Shown here: positions 1-8,602 of the stretch, piece by piece
Position numbering within the stretch: the first letter of the stretch is position 1
Layout: each line of letters opens with the position of its first letter
DNA from: Pseudomonas syringae
Lineage (GTDB): Bacteria; Pseudomonadota; Gammaproteobacteria; Pseudomonadales; Pseudomonadaceae
Assembly: GCF_023278085.1 (NCBI RefSeq)
Contig: NZ_CP066265.1
Coordinates: 1,332,501 to 1,396,500, forward strand
DNA: 64,000 bases
Direction: 5' to 3'
Program-made: the position numbers and the translations under genes
Notes under the pieces: model-generated
What the model saw: only the letters and a program-made list of their open reading frames with translations
What the model was told of the DNA's origin: nothing
Database searches by the model: none

Positions 1-1
1 G

Positions 2-52
2 AACTGGGTTGCCAAACACCCGGACCGTGTCGCTGCGTGGACTGCTAAATAG
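2..52 (+). CDS. C-terminal end of a probable glycine-betaine-type ABC substrate-binding protein (partial)
   Basis: Only the last 16 codons and a TAG stop are inside the window. The tail reads NWVAKHPDRVAAW then TAK, which resembles the final helix of OpuAC/ProX-type quaternary-amine binding proteins. The context supports this: in P. aeruginosa, as I recall it, a glycine betaine binding protein gene (PA3236) lies just upstream of the DUF485/actP pair. It is followed by a strong terminator. The short remnant alone cannot prove the family. Confidence 0.45.
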   Translation, partial: NWVAKHPDRVAAWTAK

Positions 53-83
53 TCTCGAAACGCTCTGTAATGACCTTCTCAAG

Positions 84-115
84 GCCGTCTGGTGTTATCG
101 CCAGACGGCTTTTTG
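84..115 (+). terminator. Rho-independent terminator behind the partial substrate-binding gene
   Basis: A perfect 9-bp stem (GCCGTCTGG / CCAGACGGC) with an 8-base loop is followed by TTTTT. It lies about 30 bases after the TAG at 50-52 and separates that gene from the DUF485/actP operon. Confidence 0.85.
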
Positions 116-287
116 CTTTTCTGCCCCCCAGTATTTTCTGCACGACCGACTGGCGGTGCGTCGCCACCGTGCGTGGAGCTGAAACGACGGCTAATGTCGT
201 TCTAATACTAAGGTCGTCTGGAGTGCACGCCGGACCCGACTAAAGTGCGTTACGTGACATCTCATCTGTGCTGCGAGGACAAAAACA

Positions 288-599
288 ATGAACGACAGCA
301 TTTACCTCTCGATTCAAAACAGCCCCCGTTTCAAGGAGCTGGTATCCAAAAGAGAGCGTTTCGCCTGGATTCTTTCGGCGATCATGCTTGGGCTGTATGC
401 AGCCTTTATTCTTTTGATTGCTTACGGGCCCCATATTCTGGGTGCCAAACTAAGCGCCACATCGACCATTACCTGGGGAATGCCGATAGGCGTAGGGCTG
501 ATCCTTTCTGCGTTCGTGCTGACCGCCATCTATGTTCGTCGTGCAAACGGCGAGTTCGATGACTTGAACAACGCGATCCTGAAGGAGGCTCAGCAATGA
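288..599 (+). CDS. DUF485 family inner-membrane protein (YjcH-like)
   Basis: The 103-aa protein has two hydrophobic segments (about residues 25-47 and 61-82) and a charged C-terminal tail, the layout of DUF485/YjcH proteins. GAGGAC lies upstream of the ATG. It overlaps the actP start by four bases (ATGA), so the two are almost certainly co-translated. DUF485 genes are regular partners of SSS-family acetate permeases. The function is unproven and is presumed to support the permease. Confidence 0.9.
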   Translation: MNDSIYLSIQNSPRFKELVSKRERFAWILSAIMLGLYAAFILLIAYGPHILGAKLSATSTITWGMPIGVGLILSAFVLTAIYVRRANGEFDDLNNAILKEAQQ

Positions 600-2254
600 T
601 CTGGCGCCTATCCGCAGCACTTGGCCTGGCCGCATTCGCTCCGACCCTCTGGGCGGCAGACGCGTTGACTGGCGCAGTACAGAAACAACCCCTCAACGTT
701 GCGGCGATCATCATGTTCGTCATCTTCGTTGCCTTCACGCTGTACATCACTTACTGGGCCTCGAAGAAGAACAAGACTGCATCGGATTATTACTCGGCGG
801 GCGGCAAGATCACTGGCTTCCAGAATGGGCTGGCCATCGCTGGCGACTACATGTCGGCAGCATCCTTTCTGGGTATTTCCGCGCTGGTCTACACCTCTGG
901 CTACGACGGTCTGATCTACTCGATCGGCTTTCTGGTCGGTTGGCCGATCATTCTGTTCCTGATCGCCGAACGTTTGCGCAACCTGGGCAAATACACCTTT
1001 GCCGACGTGGCGTCGTACCGCCTCAAGCAAAAAGAAATTCGCACGCTGTCTGCCTGCGGTTCGCTGGTTGTGGTGGCGTTTTACCTGATTGCGCAGATGG
1101 TCGGTGCCGGCAAACTGATCCAGTTGCTGTTCGGTCTGGACTACACCGTTGCGGTCGTTCTGGTCGGTATCCTGATGTGCCTCTATGTGCTGTTCGGCGG
1201 CATGCTGGCCACCACCTGGGTGCAGATCATCAAGGCAGTCATGCTGCTGTCCGGTGCGTCGTTCATGGCGCTGATGGTCATGAAGCATGTCAACTTCGAC
1301 TTCAACATGCTGTTCTCCGAAGCGATCAAGGTTCACCCCAAAGGTGAAGCGATCATGAGCCCTGGCGGCCTGGTAAAAGATCCGATCTCTGCGTTCTCGC
1401 TGGGTTTGGCGCTGATGTTCGGTACGGCCGGTCTGCCACACATCCTGATGCGCTTCTTCACCGTCAGCGATGCCAAGGAAGCCCGTAAATCAGTGCTGTA
1501 TGCCACGGGCTTCATCGGCTACTTCTACATCCTGACCTTCATCATCGGTTTTGGCGCGATCCTGCTGGTCAGCACCAACCCGGCGTTCAAGGACGCAGCA
1601 GGTGCCTTGCTGGGCGGTAACAACATGGCGGCGGTGCACCTCGCGGATGCGGTGGGTGGCAGTCTGTTCCTGGGCTTCATCTCGGCAGTCGCGTTCGCCA
1701 CCATTCTGGCAGTGGTTGCCGGCTTGACCCTGGCTGGTGCTTCGGCGGTGTCTCACGACCTGTATGCCAGCGTAATCAAGGCTGGCAAGGCCAACGAGAA
1801 AGACGAAATCCGTGTCTCGAAGATGACGACGATTGCTCTGGCAGTCGTGGCAATCCTGCTGGGCATCGCGTTCGAGAGCCAGAACATCGCGTTCATGGTG
1901 GGCCTGGCTTTCTCCATCGCAGCCAGCTGTAACTTCCCGGTCCTGCTGCTTTCCATGTACTGGAAAAACCTCACCACCCGTGGCGCCATGATCGGCGGCT
2001 GGATGGGCTTGGTCAGCGCCGTGGTGCTGATGGTGCTGGGGCCGACCATCTGGGTGCAGATCCTGCATCACGAGAAAGCCATCTTCCCTTACGAATACCC
2101 GGCGCTGTTCTCGATCGCCATCGCATTCGTGGGTATCTGGTTCTTCTCCATCACCGACAAGTCGAAAGCGGCAGAGGGCGAGCGCGCCTTGTTCTACCCG
2201 CAGTTCGTCCGGTCGCAAACCGGGCTGGGTGCCAGCGGTGCGGTTTCGCACTAA
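596..2254 (+). CDS. actP: Cation/acetate symporter ActP (sodium:solute symporter family)
   Basis: The 552-aa SSS-family permease has an N-terminal signal-like segment (about residues 1-20, ending near LWAAD), then roughly 13 membrane spans. The early sequence [20 protein letters not shown] is the typical signature of ActP-like transporters. It imports acetate and other short monocarboxylates with a cation. The ATG overlaps the DUF485 stop (ATGA), giving a two-gene operon. A hairpin terminator follows at 2275-2296. Members of this subgroup differ in substrate, so acetate is the likely but not proven one. Confidence 0.88.
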   Translation: MIWRLSAALGLAAFAPTLWAADALTGAVQKQPLNVAAIIMFVIFVAFTLYITYWASKKNKTASDYYSAGGKITGFQNGLAIAGDYMSAASFLGISALVYTSGYDGLIYSIGFLVGWPIILFLIAERLRNLGKYTFADVASYRLKQKEIRTLSACGSLVVVAFYLIAQMVGAGKLIQLLFGLDYTVAVVLVGILMCLYVLFGGMLATTWVQIIKAVMLLSGASFMALMVMKHVNFDFNMLFSEAIKVHPKGEAIMSPGGLVKDPISAFSLGLALMFGTAGLPHILMRFFTVSDAKEARKSVLYATGFIGYFYILTFIIGFGAILLVSTNPAFKDAAGALLGGNNMAAVHLADAVGGSLFLGFISAVAFATILAVVAGLTLAGASAVSHDLYASVIKAGKANEKDEIRVSKMTTIALAVVAILLGIAFESQNIAFMVGLAFSIAASCNFPVLLLSMYWKNLTTRGAMIGGWMGLVSAVVLMVLGPTIWVQILHHEKAIFPYEYPALFSIAIAFVGIWFFSITDKSKAAEGERALFYPQFVRSQTGLGASGAVSH

Positions 2255-2274
2255 GCAGCACAGGTAATGAACGA

Positions 2275-2297
2275 AGCAGCCTTCGGGCTGCTTTTTC
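2275..2297 (+). terminator. Terminator of the DUF485-actP operon
   Basis: AGCAGC / GCTGCT stem around a CTTCGG loop, followed by TTTTC, 20 bases behind the actP stop. Confidence 0.8.
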
Positions 2298-2320
2298 ATG
2301 GGCAATGTTTTTTCGGGCAA

Positions 2321-2349
2321 TAAAAAGCCCCGCTTGAGAAAGCGGGGCT
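2321..2349 (-). terminator. Terminator of the DUF3309 gene
   Basis: A perfect 10-bp stem (AGCCCCGCTT / AAGCGGGGCT) with a GAGA loop. Read on the minus strand it ends in TTTTTA, and it lies 26 bases beyond the stop of the small gene at 2375-2533. Confidence 0.85.
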
Positions 2350-2374
2350 CTGGTCTACCGCCTGAGGCAGCAGG

Positions 2375-2533
2375 TTATATCTTGCCGAGTAACACCAGAA
2401 TCAGCAGGATCACCAGGATCGTACCGATGATGCCCGACGGACCGTAGCCCCAGCTGCGCGAGTGCGGGAATACTGGCAGACCGCCGACCAGCAGCAGAAT
2501 CAGAACGATGATAAGAATAGTGCCGATGCCCAT
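2375..2533 (-). CDS. DUF3309 small membrane protein (52 aa)
   Basis: Reading the minus strand from ATG at 2533 gives a 52-residue protein of two hydrophobic stretches (residues 5-19 and 34-50) joined by a short loop with PVFPHSRSWGYGPSG. This is the DUF3309 family pattern: Leu/Ile-rich, two membrane spans, a central PHSRSWGYGPSG-like motif. GAGGGAA sits 8 bases before the ATG and a strong terminator follows. A longer overlapping reading frame on the same strand (2355-2621) is in the wrong register and is discarded. Homologues are tiny stress-associated membrane peptides of unknown role. Confidence 0.85.
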   Translation of the reverse strand: MGIGTILIIVLILLLVGGLPVFPHSRSWGYGPSGIIGTILVILLILVLLGKI

Positions 2534-2850
2534 AATGAGTTCCCTCTTTTAATTGCAGTTGAATAGCGAGTGCCGATAAGTTTTCGCACCGGAAGGTGGT
2601 GTATTTACCTGCTTGAATCATCCGACTGCCACCGTTCAGGAAAGGTTCGGTCTATTTTCAATAATTCCTTACAAATTTTAAAAATCATTAAAATCATGGA
2701 GTTGATGCGGTTTTGTCCGACAATAACTCGGTTTTAACGGCAAGTAGTGGGGTTAAATAGTCTTAAAAATGATTGAACTTAAAGGTGTGTCCCTTTTCGT
2801 CTACATGCGTGTGTGATTTGAGTTCCTTTGTTTCTGGTCTGGTTGAGGGC
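2534..2850. other. Intergenic region, divergent promoters only
   Basis: This 317-base A+T-rich stretch lies between the divergent DUF3309 and DUF2784 genes. I see no coding frame with a ribosome binding site and no clear repeat. It presumably holds both promoters. Confidence 0.5.
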
Positions 2851-2856
2851 ATGCCG

Positions 2857-3234
2857 ATGTTTTACCGAGTAGCGGCGGATGCGGTAGTGGCGTTCCATCT
2901 GTTGTTCATTGTGTTCGTCCTCGTTGGCGGCCTGCTGGTACTGAGACGGCCCTGGCTGGCGTTGCTGCACGTTCCTGCGATCATCTGGGGGGCCGTAGTT
3001 GAGTTTCTGCATCTTTATTGTCCGCTGACCCCTCTGGAAAACGCATTGCGCAGCAAGGCTGGCGAGCAGGGCTATGAAGGCGGCTTCGTCGAACACTATC
3101 TGATTCCTCTGATTTATCCCGCAGGGCTGACGCCGGGCATACAGCTCTGGCTGGGTGGTGTCGTTCTGTTGATCAATGCGGCGGTATATGGCGTGCTGCT
3201 GATGCGCTGCGTGGCTCGGATCAGGCGGGCATGA
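2857..3234 (+). CDS. DUF2784 family membrane protein
   Basis: About 125 aa with three to four hydrophobic segments. The segment VPAIIWGAVVEFLHLYCPLT with ENALR after it, and a later HYLIPLIYP, are hallmarks of DUF2784. ATG at 2851 and 2857 are both possible; GAGGG immediately upstream is better spaced for 2857. An upstream TTG in frame has no ribosome binding site. The function of the family is unknown. Confidence 0.82.
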   Translation: MFYRVAADAVVAFHLLFIVFVLVGGLLVLRRPWLALLHVPAIIWGAVVEFLHLYCPLTPLENALRSKAGEQGYEGGFVEHYLIPLIYPAGLTPGIQLWLGGVVLLINAAVYGVLLMRCVARIRRA

Positions 3235-3338
3235 GTCTGCAGGTTTGCTCCAGGCATTCAGCGCCTTGATGGTGGGGTTATCGGGCCTCGACTGTGATTA
3301 CACTCAGCCGACTCCTGCACACCACAAGGCATTCGGCT

Positions 3339-4154
3339 ATGCAAAACCGCATCATGATTACTGGCGCCGGCTCAGGTCTGGGTCGTGAAATTGCCCTGCG
3401 CTGGGCACGCGAAGGGTGGCGGCTGGCGTTGTCGGACGTCAACGATGTCGGTCTGCAGGAAACCATAAGGCTGGTGCGCGAGGCGGGCGGTGACGGGTTT
3501 GTCCTGCGCTGCGACGTTCGCGACTACAGCCAGCTCACCGCATTTGCGCAGGCGTGTGACGAGCGTTTTGGTGGTATCGACGTGATCGTCAATAATGCGG
3601 GTGTGGCGTCGGGTGGCTTTTTCAACGAATTGTCACTGGAGGACTGGGACTGGCAGATCGCGATCAACCTGATGGGCGTGGTCAAAGGCTGCAAGGCGTT
3701 CCTGCCGATGCTGCTGGCCAGCAAGGGCAAGATCATCAACATTGCTTCAATGGCTGCGTTGATGCAGGCACCGGCCATGAGCAATTACAACGTCGCCAAG
3801 GCCGGGGTTGTGGCGCTTTCCGAGAGCCTGCTGGTTGAATTGAGTGATCAGGATGTGAGCGTGCATGTGGTCTGCCCGTCATTCTTTCAGACCAATCTGC
3901 TGGATTCGTTCCGCGGTCCGACCCCGGCGATGAAAGCGCAGATCGGCAGACTGCTGGAGAAATCGCCGATCAGCGCCGCAGACATCGCCGACTACATGTT
4001 TACGCAGGTTGCCAAGGGCGAGTTCATGATCCTGCCTCACGAAGAAGGACGGATGGCGTGGGAAATGAAGCGTAAACAGCCACAGGCGATGTACGAGGAA
4101 ATGACCGTCATGTGCGCCAAGATGCGCGCGAAGGCGCAGAAAGGGCATTCTTGA
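3339..4154 (+). CDS. Short-chain dehydrogenase/reductase (SDR family)
   Basis: The 271-aa classical SDR starts MQNRIMITGAGSGLGREIAL, with the TGxxxGxG cofactor-binding loop directly at the N-terminus. NNAGV follows near residue 83. The catalytic Ser is in NIASMAAL and the Tyr/Lys pair in YNVAK. The ATG at 3339 puts the nucleotide-binding strand at the usual distance; the in-frame ATG at 3294 would add 15 atypical residues. It is a single gene with no operon partner, followed by a REP array. The substrate cannot be predicted. Confidence 0.85.
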   Translation: MQNRIMITGAGSGLGREIALRWAREGWRLALSDVNDVGLQETIRLVREAGGDGFVLRCDVRDYSQLTAFAQACDERFGGIDVIVNNAGVASGGFFNELSLEDWDWQIAINLMGVVKGCKAFLPMLLASKGKIINIASMAALMQAPAMSNYNVAKAGVVALSESLLVELSDQDVSVHVVCPSFFQTNLLDSFRGPTPAMKAQIGRLLEKSPISAADIADYMFTQVAKGEFMILPHEEGRMAWEMKRKQPQAMYEEMTVMCAKMRAKAQKGHS

Positions 4155-4185
4155 CGCGGGGCATAGGCACCGTGGTTGGGATGAT

Positions 4186-4449
4186 TGTTCCGCACGCTCC
4201 AGCGTGGGAATACAGTTCGCGTCGCAAAAGAGGACGCGGAGCGTCCCGAACGGCATGACGACGCAGAGCGTCGCACGATGGTGGTCATCGTTGGGATTAT
4301 CGTTCCCTACGCTCCAGCGTAGGAACGCCTTGCGTGACGCTCCGCGTCGCAAAAGAGGACGCAGAGCGTCGCACGATGGTGGTCATAGTTGGGATTATCG
4401 TTCCCTACGCTCCAGCGTGGGAACGCCTTGCGTGACGCTCTGCGTCACA
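4186..4449. repeat. REP array A (three units)
   Basis: Alternating short palindromes of two kinds: one around TACGCTCCAGCGTgGGAA preceded by GTTCC, the other GACGC(T/A)C(T/C)GCGTC. They recur three times between the SDR stop and the UPF0060 gene. The same units occur at seven other loci here and flank a RAYT transposase (53792-54325). Open frames across this stretch are by-products of the repeat. Confidence 0.9.
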
Positions 4450-4549
4450 GACGTGCGCCGCGCTGCATGCCTGAAGTCATCGTGGTCATTAACACGCGGT
4501 TTTCTGCTAGGGTTGCGCGCATCTTTCAGCTCTATCCCGAGAACCGTTC

Positions 4550-4882
4550 ATGCTCAATTACCTGTGGTTCTTTCTCGCCGCGCTGTTCGAGATATTCGGC
4601 TGCTATGCCTTCTGGCTGTGGCTGCGCCAAGGCAAGAGCGCCTTGTGGGTGATCCCGGCGTTGATCAGCCTGACAGTCTTCGCACTGTTACTGACACGAG
4701 TCGAAGCGGCGTATGCCGGGCGTGCCTATGCGGCGTATGGCGGGATTTACATCGTGGCGTCGATTGCCTGGCTGGGGCTGGTCGAGCGGGTCAGGCCACT
4801 GGGCAGCGACTGGCTGGGCCTGGCTTTCTGCGTCATCGGCGCGACCATTATTCTGCTGGGCCCACGCTGGTCAGCGCCCTGA
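4550..4882 (+). CDS. UPF0060 (YnfA-like) membrane protein
   Basis: 110 aa with four membrane spans and conserved [33 protein letters not shown] and a C-terminal GATIILLGP. This is the complete UPF0060/YnfA layout, related to small multidrug resistance transporters. The ATG follows a GAGAACC element. It stands alone; transport function is inferred from family resemblance only. Confidence 0.88.
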   Translation: MLNYLWFFLAALFEIFGCYAFWLWLRQGKSALWVIPALISLTVFALLLTRVEAAYAGRAYAAYGGIYIVASIAWLGLVERVRPLGSDWLGLAFCVIGATIILLGPRWSAP

Positions 4883-5052
4883 AATCGCAGCTTCAAACAA
4901 GGCTTTTCCTACAGATTTGGCTTGAAAGTAAGATGTTTCCTTCAGTGGTTTCCGATGGCCTTGAAGGACATTACTGATTTGCCACCACCACGTTGAAGCC
5001 CTCGCGCGTGCCGTGCACCCTGCCTCCTTTTATGCAAAGCGAGGGTAGGACG

Positions 5053-5247
5053 ATGCTGGTACTGACACGGGAAATTGGTGAGACATTTTCTATTGGTGAC
5101 AACATTACCGTGCAGATTCAGGGGATTAACGGCAATCAGGTCAGGCTCGGAATCAGTGCGCCCAAAGATGTCAAGGTTCACCGTGCCGAGGTCTACAAGC
5201 GGATTGCCAAGATGCTTTCACAGCAGGCGCCAACGCCACCCCAATAA
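5053..5247 (+). CDS. csrA: CsrA/RsmA-family post-transcriptional regulator
   Basis: The 64-aa protein begins [18 protein letters not shown], as all CsrA proteins do, and keeps the GxxVRLGI core and the [11 protein letters not shown]-binding segment. AGGACG precedes the ATG at 5053; an in-frame upstream start at 4993 would disrupt the family's fixed N-terminus. CsrA dimers bind GGA motifs in mRNA leaders and are titrated by Rsm small RNAs. Pseudomonads carry several paralogues; this one has a Pro/Thr/Gln tail (residues 57-64). Which paralogue it is cannot be decided here. Confidence 0.92.
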   Translation: MLVLTREIGETFSIGDNITVQIQGINGNQVRLGISAPKDVKVHRAEVYKRIAKMLSQQAPTPPQ

Positions 5248-5274
5248 ACAGCACCGATGACGTTCAGGCAGCGC

Positions 5275-5502
5275 TTATTCAAAGAATTCCTTGGGCACAT
5301 CGTGCTTGAGCATCAACTGGCATTGCTGGCTCTCGAGGTCGAAAAAGATCACTGCCTGACCCTTGGTCAGCGCATGCCGCACACGTAGCACCCGGGTTTG
5401 CAGTGGCGTTTCGTCGCCGTTGTCAGTGCCCTCGCGGGTGACAAAATCCTCGATCAGGCGGGTAAGTGTGTCGGGTTCCAGTTGATCGTAGGGGATAAGC
5501 AT
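5275..5502 (-). CDS. UPF0270 protein (YheU-like)
   Basis: 75 aa starting MLIPYDQLEPDTLTRLIEDF, with VTREGTDNGD and a central VLRVRHALTKGQAVIFFD, all typical of UPF0270/YheU. The ATG at 5502 has AGAACCGCC upstream; a longer frame to 5553 lacks family support. The TAA lies 27 bases from the convergent csrA stop. Function unknown. Confidence 0.85.
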   Translation of the reverse strand: MLIPYDQLEPDTLTRLIEDFVTREGTDNGDETPLQTRVLRVRHALTKGQAVIFFDLESQQCQLMLKHDVPKEFFE

Positions 5503-5539
5503 GGCGGTTCTCTTGTCGATGAGCGGCGATGATAGAACT

Positions 5540-5556
5540 GCGGTGCCGGGCACCGC
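5540..5556 (-). terminator. Possible weak terminator between M42 peptidase and UPF0270 genes
   Basis: GCGGTG/CACCGC stem around a CCGGG loop, behind the peptidase stop on the minus strand. It has no T-run, so it may only be a mRNA-end or pausing hairpin. Confidence 0.3.
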
Positions 5557-5574
5557 AATTCAATTCATTGCGCC

Positions 5575-6771
5575 TCAACTCTCTTCGCGATTCTGCCCGA
5601 TCAGGCTGTCGACCGGCGGCACGCGGGTATCGGATTCCATCTGCGCATCGTGTTCCAGCTGATGGCTGAACCGCTCCAGTGATGACTGCGCCGGTTTGGC
5701 ATCGCTGGCAAACACCGGCGGGCTGAGGATGTACGCGCCAAGCAGCTTGCTGAGCGCCGCCAGGCTGTCGATGTGGGTGCGCTCATAGCCATGAGTCGCG
5801 TCGCAACCGAATGCCAGCAGGGCGGTACGAATATCGTGTCCCGAAGTCACTGCAGAATGCGCATCGCTGTAGTAGTAACGGAACAGATCACGACGCACCG
5901 GCAGCTCGTTTTCCACGCCCAGACGCAGCAAGTGACGAGACAGGTGATAGTCGTATGGACCGCCGGAATCCTGCATGGCCACGCTGACCGCATGTTCGCT
6001 GGAGTGCTGGCCCGGTGCGACTGGCGCGATGTCGATACCGACGAATTCGCTCACGTCCCAAGGCAGCACGCCCGCCGCACCCGTGCCGGTTTCTTCGGTG
6101 ATGGTGAACAGCGGATGGCAGTCGATCAACGGTTCGGCACCACTTTCGACAATCGACTTGAGCGCCGCCAGCAGTGCTGCAACGCCAGCCTTGTCGTCCA
6201 GGTGGCGAGCACTGATGTGACCGCTTTCAGTGAATTCCGGCAATGGATCGAACGCTACGAAGTCACCAATACCGATGCCCAGCGATTCACAGTCGGCGCG
6301 CGTGGTGCAGTAAGCGTCCAGGCGCAGTTCGATATGGTCCCAGCTGATCGGCATTTCATCCACAGCGGTATTGAATGCATGACCAGAAGCCATCAGCGGC
6401 AGAACGCTGCCACGGATCACGCCGGTGTCCGTGAACACGCTGACCCGGCTGCCTTCGGCAAACCGGCTGGACCAGCAGCCGACTGCGGCAAGTGCCAGTC
6501 GGCCATTTTCTTTGACTTCGCGAACGCTGGCACCAATGGTGTCCAGGTGTGCTGAAACAGCGCGATCGGGGCTGTTCTGTTTGCCCTTTAGCGTGGCGCG
6601 GATCGTGCCGCGGCGGGTCAGCTCGAACGGGATGCCCAGTTCTTCCAGACGCTCGGCCACGTAGCGCACGATAGTGTCGGTAAAGCCCGTCGGGCTCGGG
6701 ATCGCGAGCATTTCCAACAGCACTTTCTGCAGGTACTTCAGATCCGGATCGGGAATGGTTGCAGGGGTCAT
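5575..6771 (-). CDS. Osmoprotectant NAGGN system M42-family peptidase
   Basis: The 398-aa protein has the M42 metallopeptidase fold: SAHLDTIG (first metal ligands), ARHLDDKAGVAALLAAL, TITEETGTGA (catalytic Glu) and a late SDAHSA. It follows ngg on the same strand after 79 bases. This asnO-ngg-M42 order is the recognised gene set of the N-acetylglutaminylglutamine amide (NAGGN) osmolyte system, and a peptidase of this class is its standard third member. It probably acts on the osmolyte or its precursors, but the reaction is not established as far as I know. Confidence 0.88.
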   Translation of the reverse strand: MTPATIPDPDLKYLQKVLLEMLAIPSPTGFTDTIVRYVAERLEELGIPFELTRRGTIRATLKGKQNSPDRAVSAHLDTIGASVREVKENGRLALAAVGCWSSRFAEGSRVSVFTDTGVIRGSVLPLMASGHAFNTAVDEMPISWDHIELRLDAYCTTRADCESLGIGIGDFVAFDPLPEFTESGHISARHLDDKAGVAALLAALKSIVESGAEPLIDCHPLFTITEETGTGAAGVLPWDVSEFVGIDIAPVAPGQHSSEHAVSVAMQDSGGPYDYHLSRHLLRLGVENELPVRRDLFRYYYSDAHSAVTSGHDIRTALLAFGCDATHGYERTHIDSLAALSKLLGAYILSPPVFASDAKPAQSSLERFSHQLEHDAQMESDTRVPPVDSLIGQNREES

Positions 6772-6801
6772 GAATGCTCCTTATGGAGCAGTTGCAAGCC
6801 A

Positions 6802-6834
6802 CAGGCTGCAAGGGTCGCGACCGCTTGCAGCCTG
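6802..6834. repeat. Inverted repeat between ngg and the M42 peptidase
   Basis: An 11-bp perfect stem (CAGGCTGCAAG / CTTGCAGCCTG) encloses an 11-base spacer that contains its own palindrome GGTCGCGACC. No T-run follows. It could lower expression of the downstream peptidase or stabilise the upstream message. Confidence 0.7.
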
Positions 6835-6850
6835 ATACTCGCAGCTGCGA

Positions 6851-8599
6851 TCAGATATGCACAGGCAGGCTGTGCGGAAACAGCAGATCGACGAAGCGTT
6901 CGGCAGTGGGTTGCGGTTCGTGGTTGGCCAGCCCGACACGCTCGTTGGCTTCAATGAACACGTAGTCGGGCTGATCGGCAGCAGGCACCATCAGGTCTAG
7001 GCCGACCACCGGAATGTCCAGCGCTCGCGCCGCACGCACGGCCGCATCGCTGAGCACCGGGTGCAGAATGGCCGTGACATCTTCCAGGCAGCCACCGGTG
7101 TGCAGATTGGCGGCGCGCCGCACGGCGAGGCGCTGATCCATCGGCAGAATGTCGGCATAGTCGTAGCCCGCCTCACGCACAGTGCGCTCGGTCTCCTGAT
7201 CCATCGGAATGCGGCTTTCGCCATCGGTTGCGGCCGCACGCCGACGACTTTGTGCCTCAATCAATTGCTTGATGGTGTGACGGCCGTCACCAATGATTTC
7301 TGCCGGGCGACGTATCGCTGCGGCCACCACCTGAAAGCCGATCACCACAATGCGCAGGTCCAGGCCTTCGTGGAAGCTTTCCAGAATCACCCGACTGTCG
7401 AACTGACGCGCCTGTTCGATAGCGCTCTGCACGTCTTCAATCGTGCGCAGATCCACGGCAACGCCCTGGCCTTGCTCGCCGTCCAGCGGCTTGACCACGA
7501 CTTGCCGGTGTTCTTCAAGAAATGCGAGATTCCCCGCCTCGTCGCCTGCCCGTTGTTGCGCAGGCAGACGCAGCCCGGCTGCTTTCAGTGCACGATGGGT
7601 CAGGCTTTTGTCCTGGCACAGCGTCATGCTGACGGCGCTGGTCAGGTCGCTCAACGATTCCCGGCAGCGAATACGACGGCCGCCGTAGCAGAGGGTAAAC
7701 AGCCCGGCATCGGCATCATCGACTTGCACGTCGATACCGCGACGATGGGCTTCTTCAACGATGATCCGCGCATACGGATTGAAGTCCGCCTGCGGGCCCG
7801 GGCCGAGGAACAGTGACTCGTTGATGCCGTTCTTGCGCTTGATGGCGAAGGTCGGCAGGTTGCGGAAATTCAGCTTGGCATACAGCGCCTTGGCCTGTTC
7901 GTTGTCATGCAACACCGACAGATCAAGATAGCTCAGACCGCGACTCATGAAGTGTTCGATCAGGTGGCGAACCAGCACTTCACCGACGCCCGGGCGTGTG
8001 CATTGCGGATCTACCGCCAGGCACCACAAGCTGCTGCCTTTTTCCGGGTCGTTGAACGCTTTTTGATGGTTCAGGCCCATGACGCTGCCGATAATCGTGT
8101 TGCTGCCTTCGTCCTCGGCCACCCAATACACCGGGCCACCTTGATGACGCGGCGTCAGCAGAGCAGGGTCAATGGGCAGCATGCCGCGCGCCAGGTACAG
8201 ATTGTTGATCGCCTGCCAGTCGGTGTCGTTGTGCGCACGGCGAATACGATAGCCACGGAACACACGCTGGGCAGGGCGATAGTCGCTGAACCACAGGCGT
8301 AGCGTGTCCGATGGGTCGAGAAACAACTGCTGCGGTGATTGCGCCAGTACTTGCTGTGGCGCGGCCACGTACAGGGCGATATCGCGTTCACCGGGTTTCT
8401 CGTTCAGCAGGTCCTGTGCCAGCGCCACCGGATCAGGATAAGTGTGACCGATCAGCAAGCGCCCCCAGCCACAATGCAGCGCCAAGGGCTCTGCATCGAT
8501 CTGGCTGCCGTCTTCAGCGAGGCGCGCTTGCAAACGTTCATACGAGGGCGACTGTCCGCGCAACAGGCGTTGGCTATAAGTCGTCGCGTTCTGTTTCAT
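6851..8599 (-). CDS. ngg: N-acetylglutaminylglutamine synthetase (GNAT plus ATP-grasp)
   Basis: The 582-aa fusion protein has an N-terminal GNAT acetyltransferase domain (about residues 115-275; VDPQCTRPGVGEVLVRHLIE is the acetyl-CoA loop region) and a C-terminal ATP-grasp ligase (VVKPLDGEQGQGV, later GLDLMVP and FIEANERVGL). These supply the acetylation and peptide-bond steps to N-acetylglutaminylglutamine from two glutamines. The ATG at 8599 lies 3 bases behind the asnO stop, so the two are translationally linked; a TTG one codon earlier is less likely. Confidence 0.92.
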   Translation of the reverse strand: MKQNATTYSQRLLRGQSPSYERLQARLAEDGSQIDAEPLALHCGWGRLLIGHTYPDPVALAQDLLNEKPGERDIALYVAAPQQVLAQSPQQLFLDPSDTLRLWFSDYRPAQRVFRGYRIRRAHNDTDWQAINNLYLARGMLPIDPALLTPRHQGGPVYWVAEDEGSNTIIGSVMGLNHQKAFNDPEKGSSLWCLAVDPQCTRPGVGEVLVRHLIEHFMSRGLSYLDLSVLHDNEQAKALYAKLNFRNLPTFAIKRKNGINESLFLGPGPQADFNPYARIIVEEAHRRGIDVQVDDADAGLFTLCYGGRRIRCRESLSDLTSAVSMTLCQDKSLTHRALKAAGLRLPAQQRAGDEAGNLAFLEEHRQVVVKPLDGEQGQGVAVDLRTIEDVQSAIEQARQFDSRVILESFHEGLDLRIVVIGFQVVAAAIRRPAEIIGDGRHTIKQLIEAQSRRRAAATDGESRIPMDQETERTVREAGYDYADILPMDQRLAVRRAANLHTGGCLEDVTAILHPVLSDAAVRAARALDIPVVGLDLMVPAADQPDYVFIEANERVGLANHEPQPTAERFVDLLFPHSLPVHI

Positions 8600-8602
8600 C
8601 AA

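Noticed and set aside
4204..4977. 257-codon frame over the REP array and UPF0060 gene
   Set aside because: Built from REP palindromes; out of frame with UPF0060 and csrA.
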